Source of the DNA: Nitrososphaerota archaeon
GTDB taxonomy: Archaea > Thermoproteota > Nitrososphaeria > Nitrososphaerales > Nitrosopumilaceae
Length of the DNA stretch: 64,000 nt
Assembly (NCBI GenBank): GCA_028867785.1
Contig: JAGWFS010000001.1
Span: 124,001 to 188,000, forward strand
Reading direction: 5' to 3'
In this document: piece after piece, positions 42,673 through 51,104 of the stretch
Layout: each line of letters begins with the position of its first letter
Numbering within the stretch: position 1 is the first letter of the stretch
Position numbers and translations under genes: made by a program
Notes under the pieces: model-generated
Database searches by the model: none
Seen by the model: only the letters and a program-made list of their open reading frames with translations
What the model was told of the DNA's origin: nothing

Positions 42673-42770
42673 GGATAGCAAACCTTTAGAGCCAAGCAGC
42701 TAGTCCCATAACCAACTGTTCATCAGCTGGGAGTATCCATACCGATGTTTCTTCTTGGGATTTGCTATCC
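42673..42770. ncRNA. Structured 98-base intergenic element
   Basis: GGATAGCAAA (42673-42682) pairs perfectly with TTTGCTATCC (42761-42770). Inside, CCAACTG-TTCAT-CAGCTGG forms a hairpin with one mismatch. A 10-bp closing stem over about 100 bases suggests a small RNA or a decayed mobile element. Located between the RAM-only gene and the two-TM gene on the minus strand. Confidence 0.4.
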
Positions 42771-42835
42771 GCATTATTATACGCATGCCTAAAATAAAAA
42801 GACTCTTGAAAGAGTTAGCATGCCCTGTATTTTGA

Positions 42836-43123
42836 TTAATGTTTTCTATTTTTCTTTGCAACAAGAACAAAGGCAACTATGGGCAGCCCAAAGATAACTC
42901 CGTTGACACCAAAAAATACTGCCCAGTGAAAATCATAATTGCTGTGACAGTCCCTATCGTTCTGTCCTGACAAGGGCCTGATGTCGGTTAATTCTGACGT
43001 GTTTTGTTTACAATGAGAATCAAGTGTATCGTACCATCCAATCGAGACTGGGATAAAAACTGCAGACAGTATGGCAAGAATGACTAACCTAGTCTTGATT
43101 GATTTCTTATCTTGTTCCATCAT
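42836..43123 (-). CDS. Small two-TM protein with Cys pair
   Basis: 95 residues. TM1 about 13-30 (LVILAILSAVFIPVSIGWY), an outward loop of about 40 residues with two Cys (SHCKQN, RDCHSN) and TM2 about 67-88. Basic tails on both ends suggest N- and C-termini inside. Family not recognised; composition supports coding. Confidence 0.6.
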   Translation of the reverse strand: MMEQDKKSIKTRLVILAILSAVFIPVSIGWYDTLDSHCKQNTSELTDIRPLSGQNDRDCHSNYDFHWAVFFGVNGVIFGLPIVAFVLVAKKNRKH

Positions 43124-43354
43124 ATGTTATCATCTGCTCCTGTTTTGTCTGAAAGCAGATTTTTCTTCATATAATGGTTTGGCAAGTCCCAACCTGCATT
43201 ATTGATTGCCATTGTGTTCCATTGGATCCGAGATAATTCATTTATATAATATATCCAGCTTTAAATTTATGTCCATACATAATTTTAATAAATAATCGTA
43301 TGTATGATTAACAAAACTTGCGATATCTGTATATTCATGCAATACGTATAATAC

Positions 43355-43585
43355 ATGATGTACGATCCCCCAGGACCTGGACTTGTAAGGAAACAACATC
43401 CCCAGTACCTGCCGGCAGCAGTGGCAATAATGCTTGCCGCCTGCCTGATAACCATATTTGTAATACATCCAGAAACAAATGGATATGGCGGAGGCAGCGA
43501 CCTGCTCTCCTTCTGGGAGGGTGCCGGCATCTTATGGGCAGGCGTACTGATAGGCTTTCTTGCATTGGTCTTCAGGTCAGTCTAG
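43355..43585 (+). CDS. Small two-TM GYGGG protein, second copy
   Basis: 76 residues. Same layout as 18374-18643: YLPAAVAIMLAACLITIFVI, a GYGGGSD loop, and AGILWAGVLIGFLALVFRSV. The second half is shorter, lacking the MWNW tail. Upstream, CATACAT and ATGTATG (43274-43306) form an inverted repeat. Function unknown. Confidence 0.75.
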   Translation: MMYDPPGPGLVRKQHPQYLPAAVAIMLAACLITIFVIHPETNGYGGGSDLLSFWEGAGILWAGVLIGFLALVFRSV

Positions 43586-43743
43586 ACTAAATGGGTGGTA
43601 ACTGACCGCTCTAGCTATAACTATGGAAAATAATTTAGAACAGATCATTCGTTTTGCATCAAGCAACATGGGATGATTAGATTACTAGCTGAAAAATAAT
43701 TTACTGCAATAATGACAAATTGCGTAAATAGTAGATTCACGTA

Positions 43744-44550
43744 ATGTATCATATCAACATGGCATCAACTACACATGTCAGTTGGAATGTAAGCAGTTCA
43801 CTGATTGTAGTGCTGGTCGTTGTTTTGTATATCTTGCTTCCGTTACCGTTTTTTCTATTAGGCAAGTCAGACAGTAAAACTATACTAACCTTCTATCAAT
43901 ACACTCTGCCCTTTCTTTCCGGTGGATTAATTTTGCTGTTCCTTTTCAAACAAAACAGAATAGCTGTTCCTACAAAAAAAGAGAGCGATAGAATCGCAGC
44001 AGAAAGACGACAGGTCATAAGACTTGGTACAATTGCAGGTTGCGCGGCTTCTTTCTCTGTACTGGTACCAATATTTTTGGGGGAGTACCTATCCAATCTG
44101 CCAACAGGCATACACCTGTCCATATTAGGAGTAATATTGGGAAATTATATTGGAGACACACGTGATATCTTTGTAATCGGCCTGATGGCGCATCTGATAA
44201 CTGGAACTGCCATTGGTGCTGCATTTGGCACTATAATGTCTGTCTCTGAGATATTTGATCTTAGGCGCAAAAGTCAAACAATATCATTTGGGATTGGTGC
44301 CGGCTTTATTACGTTTCTAGCCCTTTTCAATCCAATCTCTCGGCTAGGCATAGAGCCATACCTGCAGCAATTGCTGCAACTCACATTGAAAGGAACAAAT
44401 CCCATAACAATCGAGAATGTGGCAAGAGACATCATGTCAAATTTGCTGGCAGGTGCTCTTCTCGTGCATCTTCTCTACGGGCTCATACTGGGATTGACCT
44501 TCTACGCATTAGTAAAGCGATATTCCGGTCTTGCCTCAAAGAGAATATGA
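43744..44550 (+). CDS. Polytopic membrane protein, unknown
   Basis: 268 residues (263 from Met6, ATG 43759). About seven membrane helices; a cytoplasmic basic loop TKKESDRIAAERRQVIRLG lies between the second and third. The FVIGLMAHLITGTAIGAAFG segment is shared with the frameshifted gene at 37869-38206. No transporter motif recognised. A GCGTAAATA element precedes it, as in the paralogue. Convergent with tfb, one base apart. Confidence 0.75.
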   Translation: MYHINMASTTHVSWNVSSSLIVVLVVVLYILLPLPFFLLGKSDSKTILTFYQYTLPFLSGGLILLFLFKQNRIAVPTKKESDRIAAERRQVIRLGTIAGCAASFSVLVPIFLGEYLSNLPTGIHLSILGVILGNYIGDTRDIFVIGLMAHLITGTAIGAAFGTIMSVSEIFDLRRKSQTISFGIGAGFITFLALFNPISRLGIEPYLQQLLQLTLKGTNPITIENVARDIMSNLLAGALLVHLLYGLILGLTFYALVKRYSGLASKRI

Positions 44551-44551
44551 T

Positions 44552-45482
44552 TCAAGTCTGCCCCTGTAGTTTTCGCAGGGAGTAAAGTCGGTTCCTAATT
44601 GTAACTGTCGTTATTCCCGCAGCCTTTGCTATCTCCGACTGGGTTTTGTCTTCATTATTCTGTACGCATGCAAGATAGAGAGCAGTGGCAGCAAGTGCAA
44701 TCGGGTTTTTTCCCGCAGATACCTCTTTTTCAGATGCCTCTGACAATATCTTGATAGCGTCCCTGCTGCTTTTCTCGCCTATTTCAAGTCTTGCAGCTAT
44801 TCTGCCAACAAACTCGGAGGCGTTAAATGGTGGTAATTGTAACTCCAATGCTTTAATGAGAACGGCATAATCTCGTGCAAGATCTTTTTTTCGTATGTTG
44901 GCCGCATCTGCAATATCATTGAGAGTTCTTGGTACGTCGGACTCCTTGCATGCGGCATAAAGAGAGGCACACAACAAGGCCACAGTATTGCGTCCATGGG
45001 TTAAACCCTTTGCCGTTGCCTTGCGAAATATGTATGCTGCCTCTTCCACTGCCGCATTAGGGATTACAAGTTTGGTACTAATAGAATCCAGAGTACTAAA
45101 GGCTACTATTGATGTCCTGCTATACATCTTGCTCCTACTATCCAACACCCGCAAGCGTCGTAACTTGTATTTCATGTCTGCTGTCAGGATCTTGCCTGTT
45201 ACATCACGGTTCTGTGACCCGATGAAGGTAAATAGACCCTTGTCATGAAAGGCCAGAGTAAACCCTGCTCCGGTCCTGGCTTTTGCCGTAAATTCTTCAA
45301 GATCAAAACTTCTTGTTTCAGGGCCAGTATCAACAGATTTTTCTGTCAGAACCAATCCGCACTTGCTGCAAACGACCTCGCCCGAACTGACGTCGGTTAT
45401 TTGATATGCATGCTTACAGATAGGCTTCCTACCTTCTTGTGAGGCTTCAGTGATATACTGTACTATGATATAATATACTCAT
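44552..45482 (-). CDS. tfb: Transcription initiation factor TFB, anomalous 5' end
   Basis: TFB bridges TATA-bound TBP and RNA polymerase. Two cyclin folds are clear (about VVEEAAYIFRKATAKGL and SRDAIKILSEASEKEV, with NPIALAATALYLAC). The zinc ribbon, PICKHAYQIT ... EVVCSKCGLVL, is encoded in the same frame just upstream of the only in-frame start (TTG 45355). That frame has no ATG, GTG or TTG between the ribbon and the TGA at 45479-45481. The promoter-proximal ATG (45482) is out of frame by one. Either a 1-base frameshift or a non-standard start. Only the first 42 codons are affected. Confidence 0.9.
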
Positions 45483-45499
45483 CCAAACTAATTAATTTT

Positions 45500-45519
45500 A
45501 TATCACTAAAGCGTGATAT
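45500..45519. promoter_or_regulatory. Palindrome and TATA elements between tfb and zinc-ribbon gene
   Basis: ATATCAC (45500-45506) and GTGATAT (45513-45519) are inverted around TAAAGC. It overlaps TATA-like TTTATATC (plus) and TATAAAAT (minus), serving the two divergent genes. A TATCAC copy also lies at about 45450 within the tfb 5' end. Possible operator. Confidence 0.5.
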
Positions 45520-45526
45520 GATATAT

Positions 45527-45661
45527 ATGATGAAGAAGGAATTTTGCCACTTTTGCAAAGATGGAGGCAAACAGTGCATTGAGGCAGATACAAAAGAGCA
45601 GGTATACATGGAAATGTTCCACATCAGGTGCTCAAAATGCGGCAGGCTGCTGGTATCCTAA
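45527..45661 (+). CDS. Small zinc-ribbon protein
   Basis: 44 residues from ATG 45527 (or the next ATG). C7-x2-C10 (CHFC) and C35-x2-C38 (CSKCG) form a zinc ribbon; a further Cys17 and His residues are present. Divergent from tfb, sharing a palindromic promoter region. May be a small nucleic-acid-binding protein. Confidence 0.75.
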   Translation: MMKKEFCHFCKDGGKQCIEADTKEQVYMEMFHIRCSKCGRLLVS

Positions 45662-45788
45662 ATTATCACACCTTTCCAAAACGGCCTTTTGTATTCTCGT
45701 ACAACAGATGGTAAACCCACAGACTATCTGCGGATCAGATTGTTAGCACACTCATAAAATTGATATTTAAGACTGACAGAAAAGATGC

Positions 45789-45935
45789 ATGGTTACTGTT
45801 TGGGAAAAATATGACTCTTATGAACAAACAGATAACAAGAACTGTCCCGAATGCGGTACACCAAACGCGTGTAATGTTCACCGATGGCTCAATACTGGAT
45901 GGTATAACAATTACAAGATTGAAAAGAAAAGATAG
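45789..45935 (+). CDS. Small Cys-rich protein
   Basis: 48 residues from ATG 45789, 27 bases after a TATA-like GATATTTAAGAC, as expected of a leaderless gene. NCPECGTPNACNVHRW carries C-x2-C-x5-C and His, a likely metal site. The overlapping frame from 45760 is longer but less protein-like. Not recognised. Confidence 0.5.
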   Translation: MVTVWEKYDSYEQTDNKNCPECGTPNACNVHRWLNTGWYNNYKIEKKR

Positions 45936-45965
45936 GCAAGACCCAGTTGCCCATATGAAGGATAT

Positions 45966-46475
45966 TTACAACTGTTTCTTGTTGTATAAATTAAACTGAT
46001 TCCAGACTCTTGCATAGATGTCCATCATGAAATGGACTGTTTTATCATACGAGTCTATGGCTGCTAGCCTGAATTGCACGTAAATCTTTGCAAAATTTGT
46101 ATTCATATCAATTTGAGACAGCGCCATGTTGGTGAGTGATTTCAAATAAGCATTGGAGGCTTGAGCGTATGCCTCGTTCATTCCCAACTTGTCAAAAAAT
46201 CCCTTTTGTGACATATAGCACGTACTATAAAGGTCATCCATGGTGTGCAAGTATTTCGTGTAAAGATCCGTATAGAGATGTACGCGAATTGGAAGGTTTG
46301 ATTCTATCTTTTGAATTATTTTCGATGTGTTGGCTTTCATTGAATCGCAGACTGAAACGGTTCTCTCTTTTTCTGAAGACTCGGATTCGCTTTTGGCAGT
46401 TTTTATTATTTTGGCCATTTCTTGTTTGGTCATCCCTTCTACTGCGGAAGTTTCCTCTGCCTTTTCAGTTGTCAT
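45966..46475 (-). CDS. Phasin-like helical protein
   Basis: 169 residues, helical after a charged, Ser/Glu-rich N-terminal third. The long amphipathic segment FDKLGMNEAYAQASNAYLKS to the end (ARVWNQFNLY) resembles PHA granule-associated phasins and PhaE-like helices. It lacks catalytic motifs. If correct, it would coat the granules made by the phaE-phaC operon 15 kb away. An alternative is an unrelated coiled-coil protein. Confidence 0.6.
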   Translation of the reverse strand: MTTEKAEETSAVEGMTKQEMAKIIKTAKSESESSEKERTVSVCDSMKANTSKIIQKIESNLPIRVHLYTDLYTKYLHTMDDLYSTCYMSQKGFFDKLGMNEAYAQASNAYLKSLTNMALSQIDMNTNFAKIYVQFRLAAIDSYDKTVHFMMDIYARVWNQFNLYNKKQL

Positions 46476-46683
46476 AACCTCTAATTGTTTTGCAAGTATA
46501 TACGTCTGATCTCCATAGGTTCTGTCAACATATTATTTACTTCCAGATTCTTGTGCATTATCATGGTCTAACCCAGCGGACAGTATTTTTGTTCCGTCAT
46601 GGAATTGTCAGATCTTTCCATCGTGTTACCCATCATAACAATCTCTTGATATATAAGACAGAACAAAATCCAGATGAAAGGAC

Positions 46684-47346
46684 TTGTTTATAATCAACTT
46701 TAAAAATTACGAGGAGATTTCAGGTTCTAGATCAATCCGATTAGCAGAGGCGGCCTCAAAGGCTGCCAAGAAATACAAGACAAAGATTGTCGTTTGCCCT
46801 CCAAACCACCTGATATCCGAAGTGGTAAAGCTACCGGTCACAGTATTTTCCCAGCATGTTGACACTGCAAAAATTGGAAGTACTACAGGCTTTGCAGTCC
46901 CAGAACTTTTGAAAAAATCCAAAGTCAGTGGCTCCCTAATCAACCACAGCGAGCACAGGATATCACCACAAGAGATAGAGGAGCTTGTCTCGAGGCTGAA
47001 GAATTTGAAGATGACATCAGTGGTATGCGTAAAGGATGTAAGCGAGGCAGGAAGATATGCAAAGTTAGGGCCCGATTATATCGCGATAGAACCGCCTGAG
47101 CTGATAGGAAGCGGCAAGGCAGTTTCAAAGGAGAGGCCCGAGGTCATAGCAGACTCGGTGAAAGCCGTCAAAAATGCAAAAAACTCTACGCGGCTGCTCT
47201 GTGGCGCAGGAATTGTCTCGGGAGACGATGTTGCAAGGGCACTTGATCTTGGAGCATACGGCATACTTGTGGCAAGCGGCATAGTCAAGGCAAAAAACTG
47301 GAAAAAGACAATAGAAGAATTTGTGCTTGCATTAACAGAAAACTGA
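46684..47346 (+). CDS. tpiA: Triosephosphate isomerase
   Basis: 220 residues, the short archaeal type. Interconverts dihydroxyacetone phosphate and glyceraldehyde 3-phosphate. Starts at TTG 46684 so that the INFKNY strand is complete. Catalytic Lys7, His88 (INHSEHR) and Glu136 (AIEPPELIGSG) are visible, and LCGAGIVSGDD is the phosphate-binding loop. Next gene, ppdK, follows after 33 bases in the same direction; both serve gluconeogenesis. Confidence 0.97.
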   Translation: MFIINFKNYEEISGSRSIRLAEAASKAAKKYKTKIVVCPPNHLISEVVKLPVTVFSQHVDTAKIGSTTGFAVPELLKKSKVSGSLINHSEHRISPQEIEELVSRLKNLKMTSVVCVKDVSEAGRYAKLGPDYIAIEPPELIGSGKAVSKERPEVIADSVKAVKNAKNSTRLLCGAGIVSGDDVARALDLGAYGILVASGIVKAKNWKKTIEEFVLALTEN

Positions 47347-47379
47347 AAATTTGATATGCTACTGTAACAGTACTCTTGT

Positions 47380-50058
47380 GTGAAGTCTGTCTATTTTTTT
47401 AACGAGGGAGACGGCAAGAACAAGAAGTTGTTTGGCGGAAAGGGCGCAGGCCTGATGGAGATGACAAGACTCGGCCTTGCAGTGCCGCCAGGTTTTACCA
47501 TAACAACCGAAGTTTGCACGAAATATTACGAAAACAATAAGAAGCTGCCAAAAAACATTATGGTCGAAGTAAGAAGAAACATACAAAAAATTGAGAAAAA
47601 GACGGGCAAGAACTTGGGCTCTGAAAAAAACCCTCTTCTTGTGTCCGTAAGATCTGGTGCCGCAACATCAATGCCTGGCATGATGGATACAATTCTCAAC
47701 CTGGGATTAAACGACAGGACGGTTGTCGGGCTTGCCGATTCCAGCAAGAATCCAAGATTTGCATGGGATTCCTACAGAAGGTTTGTCCAGTTGTTTGGCA
47801 AGGTAGTGTTTGGCATTGATGATAAAAAATTTGATGCCGTGTTACATGATGCAAAAAACAGCCAGGGCGCACGGCAGGATTTCGAGTTAAATGTAGAGTC
47901 ACTGAAAAACATAGTGTCCAAGTACAAGTCAATCTGTCAGGAGCACGGACGGCAATTTCCAGAAGATCCCTACATACAGCTTGGGCTTGCAATAGAGGCC
48001 GTATTTAAGAGCTGGATGGGTGAGAGGGCAGTAGTATACAGGGAGAAATACAAGATCTCAAAGGATGTCTCAAGTGGCACTGCAGTAAATGTGGTCACCA
48101 TGGTATTTGGCAACATGGGAGACGACAGCGCGACAGGAGTTGTCTTTACACGAGACCCTTCAGACGGCTCGAAAAAAATCTTTGGCGAATACCTTGTCAA
48201 TGCGCAGGGAGAAGACGTAGTGGCAGGAATCAGAACGCCGCAGCAAATAGACCAGATGTCAAAAGACATGCCTGCAACATACAAACAGTTGCTTGCCACC
48301 TGTGCCAAGCTTGAAAAACACTTCAAGGAACCTCAGGACATAGAATTCACTGTAGAAAAAGGCAAGTTTTACCTGCTGCAGACCCGCTCTGCCAAGATGA
48401 ATGCGGCGGCAATGATTAGAACATCGGTTTCAATGGTAAAAGAAAAACTGATAACAAAAGAGCGCGCCGTCTTGCGGCTTCATCCGGAAGATCTTGACCA
48501 GATCTTGCACAGAACAATCGATGTTGAAGCTACAAAAAGATTCAGCCCCATAACTAGAGGCATACCGGCATCGCCTGGGGCAGCATCGGGCATAGTCATA
48601 TTTGACGTCAGGAGAGCCGCAAGCGCAGGCGAGGGAGGAACACGTGTAATACTTGTGAGAGAGGAGACAAAGCCGGAGGATGTACCGGCATTTTTCTCGT
48701 CTGCAGGAATTCTTACAAGCAGGGGCGGAAAAACATCACATGCTGCGGTGGTAGCTAGAGGCATGGGAAAACCGTGCATTGTTGGTTGTGCTGAAATTAG
48801 AATAGATTACAACGCAAAACAGTTTCTTGCAGACGGCAAGACAGTAAGCGAGGGAGACATGATAACAATTGACGGAAGCACGGGCAGCGTATACACTGGA
48901 GAGATACCTACTGTAGAACCGAGACTGACAGAGGATTTCATGACGATACTTGAATGGTCAGAAAAATTCAAGACGCTGGGAATACGTGCAAACGCCGACA
49001 CCCCGCAGGCTGCAAAGCTTGCACGCACATACGGAGCAAAGGGCATAGGCCTGTGCAGAACAGAGAGGATGTTCAATGCGCAAGACAGGCTTTCAATTTT
49101 TGTCGAGATGATAATGTCAAAAACAACAGAGGAACGAAAAACAGCATTGGAAAGACTCCGCATACTACAGAAACAGGATTTCAAAGAGATCCTATCCATA
49201 ATGCATGGATATCACGTTACAATAAGGCTTTTAGATCCTCCATTACACGAGTTTCTCCCAAACATAGAGGTACTGATAAACAAGATGCACGTTTTGGAAA
49301 AACAGGCAAGATCAGAGGAGATTGCACAAACCCGGAAGGTTTTCGAAAGGGCAAAGGAGCTTGCAGAAGTGAACCCCATGATGGGCCACCGGGGGGTCAG
49401 AGTTGGAATAACATATCCCGAAATCTACGAAATGCAGATAAGGGCAATTTGTGAAGCATCGGCCGAGCTTGCAAAAGAAAAAATCGACGTCCATCCGCAG
49501 ATAATGATACCACAGGTTGGAAACATCTCCGAACTAAGATACATCAAGGAAATCTACGATTCCATAAAATCCGATGTGGAATCAAAGGAGAAGATCAAGT
49601 TGCGGATGAATTTTGGCACAATGATGGAAGTTGTGAGAGCGTGTCTGACGGCAGATGAGATTGCCCCCGTAGCAGAGTTTTTCAGCTTTGGCACAAATGA
49701 TCTCACCCAGGCAGTGTTTAGCTTTAGCAGAGAGGATGCAGAGGGCAAGTTTCTCCCCCAATATTTTGAAAAAGAGATAATGGTCGACAACCCGTTCCAG
49801 TCGCTTGATGTAAACGGCGTTGGAAGCCTCATGAAGATTGCAATATCAAAGGGCAGAAACGTAAAGCGCGGCCTGGAGATTGGCGTCTGCGGCGAACACG
49901 GGGGAGACCCGCGTTCAATCAAGTTTTGCAACAAAGCCGGATTGACATATGTCAGCGCGTCAGCACATAGGGTTCCAATAGCAATCCTGGCAGCAGCACA
50001 GGCATCACTTGAAAACACGCCCAAATCCACAAAGAGAAAAGTGAGTCGGGACAGATAA
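47380..50058 (+). CDS. ppdK: Pyruvate, phosphate dikinase
   Basis: 892 residues, starting at GTG 47380. Makes phosphoenolpyruvate from pyruvate, ATP and phosphate. N-terminal nucleotide-binding domain (GGKGAGLMEMTRLGL, VRSGAATSMPGMMDT), central swivel domain with catalytic His454 in GGKTSHAAVVARGMGKPCIVG-type text, and C-terminal TIM barrel with GLCRTERMF, FGTNDLTQ and GVCGEHGG. All motifs intact. Starts the carbon flow to sugars in autotrophs of this group. Confidence 0.98.
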   Translation: MKSVYFFNEGDGKNKKLFGGKGAGLMEMTRLGLAVPPGFTITTEVCTKYYENNKKLPKNIMVEVRRNIQKIEKKTGKNLGSEKNPLLVSVRSGAATSMPGMMDTILNLGLNDRTVVGLADSSKNPRFAWDSYRRFVQLFGKVVFGIDDKKFDAVLHDAKNSQGARQDFELNVESLKNIVSKYKSICQEHGRQFPEDPYIQLGLAIEAVFKSWMGERAVVYREKYKISKDVSSGTAVNVVTMVFGNMGDDSATGVVFTRDPSDGSKKIFGEYLVNAQGEDVVAGIRTPQQIDQMSKDMPATYKQLLATCAKLEKHFKEPQDIEFTVEKGKFYLLQTRSAKMNAAAMIRTSVSMVKEKLITKERAVLRLHPEDLDQILHRTIDVEATKRFSPITRGIPASPGAASGIVIFDVRRAASAGEGGTRVILVREETKPEDVPAFFSSAGILTSRGGKTSHAAVVARGMGKPCIVGCAEIRIDYNAKQFLADGKTVSEGDMITIDGSTGSVYTGEIPTVEPRLTEDFMTILEWSEKFKTLGIRANADTPQAAKLARTYGAKGIGLCRTERMFNAQDRLSIFVEMIMSKTTEERKTALERLRILQKQDFKEILSIMHGYHVTIRLLDPPLHEFLPNIEVLINKMHVLEKQARSEEIAQTRKVFERAKELAEVNPMMGHRGVRVGITYPEIYEMQIRAICEASAELAKEKIDVHPQIMIPQVGNISELRYIKEIYDSIKSDVESKEKIKLRMNFGTMMEVVRACLTADEIAPVAEFFSFGTNDLTQAVFSFSREDAEGKFLPQYFEKEIMVDNPFQSLDVNGVGSLMKIAISKGRNVKRGLEIGVCGEHGGDPRSIKFCNKAGLTYVSASAHRVPIAILAAAQASLENTPKSTKRKVSRDR

Positions 50059-50106
50059 TCCCGGCATATTTTCGCGAAAGCTGAAATATCGAATGATTGT
50101 ATTTTA

Positions 50107-50670
50107 TTGCATTACATGCTACCTCGGCTGGAATCAATAAAACAGGCTAGACTGAAAATAGGACTGACACAGCAAAAGCTTGCCTCCCTTACGGGCGTCA
50201 GCACATCCATGATAAACCAGATAGAGTCCGGCAGGTGTCAGCCAAGCTATGCCACTGCAAGAAAAATATTCGAAGTCCTGTGGTCGCTTGAGAGCCAGTC
50301 ATCCATGAAGGCAGGAGACATTTGCAGCAAAGAGATTGTAAAGATAAGGTCTAACGACACGCTAAATGATGCGATAAAAAAGATGCAGGACTTGGGCATC
50401 AGCCAAGTACCAGTTTTTGAGGGAAGCGATGTGGTAGGAGTGGTAACAGAGGACGGAATAGTAAAACACCTTATTGACAACGACGAGACACAGAGAAAAA
50501 AGATAAGAATATCAGAGATAATGGACCCGCGCCCACCCATTGTAGATTATGATACTCCTGTCAAGACGCTGGTCTCACTGATACGATACTCGAAATGTGT
50601 CCTTGTTTCAAAGCAGAGCAAGATTGTAGGAATAATTACTGCGTCTGACACGCTAAAGATTGTAGAGTGA
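50107..50670 (+). CDS. XRE-type HTH regulator with two CBS domains
   Basis: 187 residues (184 from ATG 50116). The HTH (about 8-60: ARLKIGLTQQKLASLTGVS then SMINQIESGRCQPSY) is followed by a CBS pair (about 70-187: IVKIRSNDTLNDAIKKM and HLIDNDE region, then VDYDTPVKTLVSLI). CBS domains bind adenine nucleotides, so it likely senses energy charge; this fusion is common in archaea. It sits right after ppdK and may control it. Confidence 0.93.
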   Translation: MHYMLPRLESIKQARLKIGLTQQKLASLTGVSTSMINQIESGRCQPSYATARKIFEVLWSLESQSSMKAGDICSKEIVKIRSNDTLNDAIKKMQDLGISQVPVFEGSDVVGVVTEDGIVKHLIDNDETQRKKIRISEIMDPRPPIVDYDTPVKTLVSLIRYSKCVLVSKQSKIVGIITASDTLKIVE

Positions 50671-50704
50671 CATGCATGTCACATTGTAAATGAAATTATA
50701 GTTC

Positions 50705-51103
50705 TTATTTTTTTGGATGAGAGCAGAGCTCTGTTAGAACGCCATGAAGCGATTTCGGATGAATGAATGTGATCTTTGTGCCTCGCGAGCCCGGCCTTAC
50801 TTCTCCCAAGAACCTTACACCGTTATTTTTCATCCTGTCTACTTCCCCGTCTATTGATTCAGTTTCAAGTGCAATGTGATGCAATCCCTCTCCCCTGCTT
50901 TCCAAAAATTTTTTGATTGGGCTTGCATCCTTTGTTGCCTCCATCAATTCGATTCTTGAATTATTCAGGTGCAGTATTGCCACCCTAACGCCCTCGCTCT
51001 CTACCGTCTCAAACTCTACGTCTTTTACTCCAAGCACGTTTTGGTACTCCTTTACCGCATCATCTAGGTTGTTGACAGCTATTGCGACGTGATCTATCCT
51101 CAT
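50705..51103 (-). CDS. mce: Methylmalonyl-CoA epimerase
   Basis: 132 residues from ATG 51103, one base after the mutase stop; a longer start inside the mutase is unlikely. VOC-fold metal enzyme: RIDHVAIAV (first metal His), RIELMEA (Glu) and GLHHIALE are characteristic. Converts (S)- and (R)-methylmalonyl-CoA. Last gene of meaB-mcmA1-mce operon. Confidence 0.95.
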   Translation of the reverse strand: MRIDHVAIAVNNLDDAVKEYQNVLGVKDVEFETVESEGVRVAILHLNNSRIELMEATKDASPIKKFLESRGEGLHHIALETESIDGEVDRMKNNGVRFLGEVRPGSRGTKITFIHPKSLHGVLTELCSHPKK

Positions 51104-51104
51104 T

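Noticed and set aside
45760-45999. 79-residue frame over the small Cys-rich gene
   Set aside because: The alternative frame at 45789 has a Cys/His metal-site pattern and TATA spacing; this one does not.
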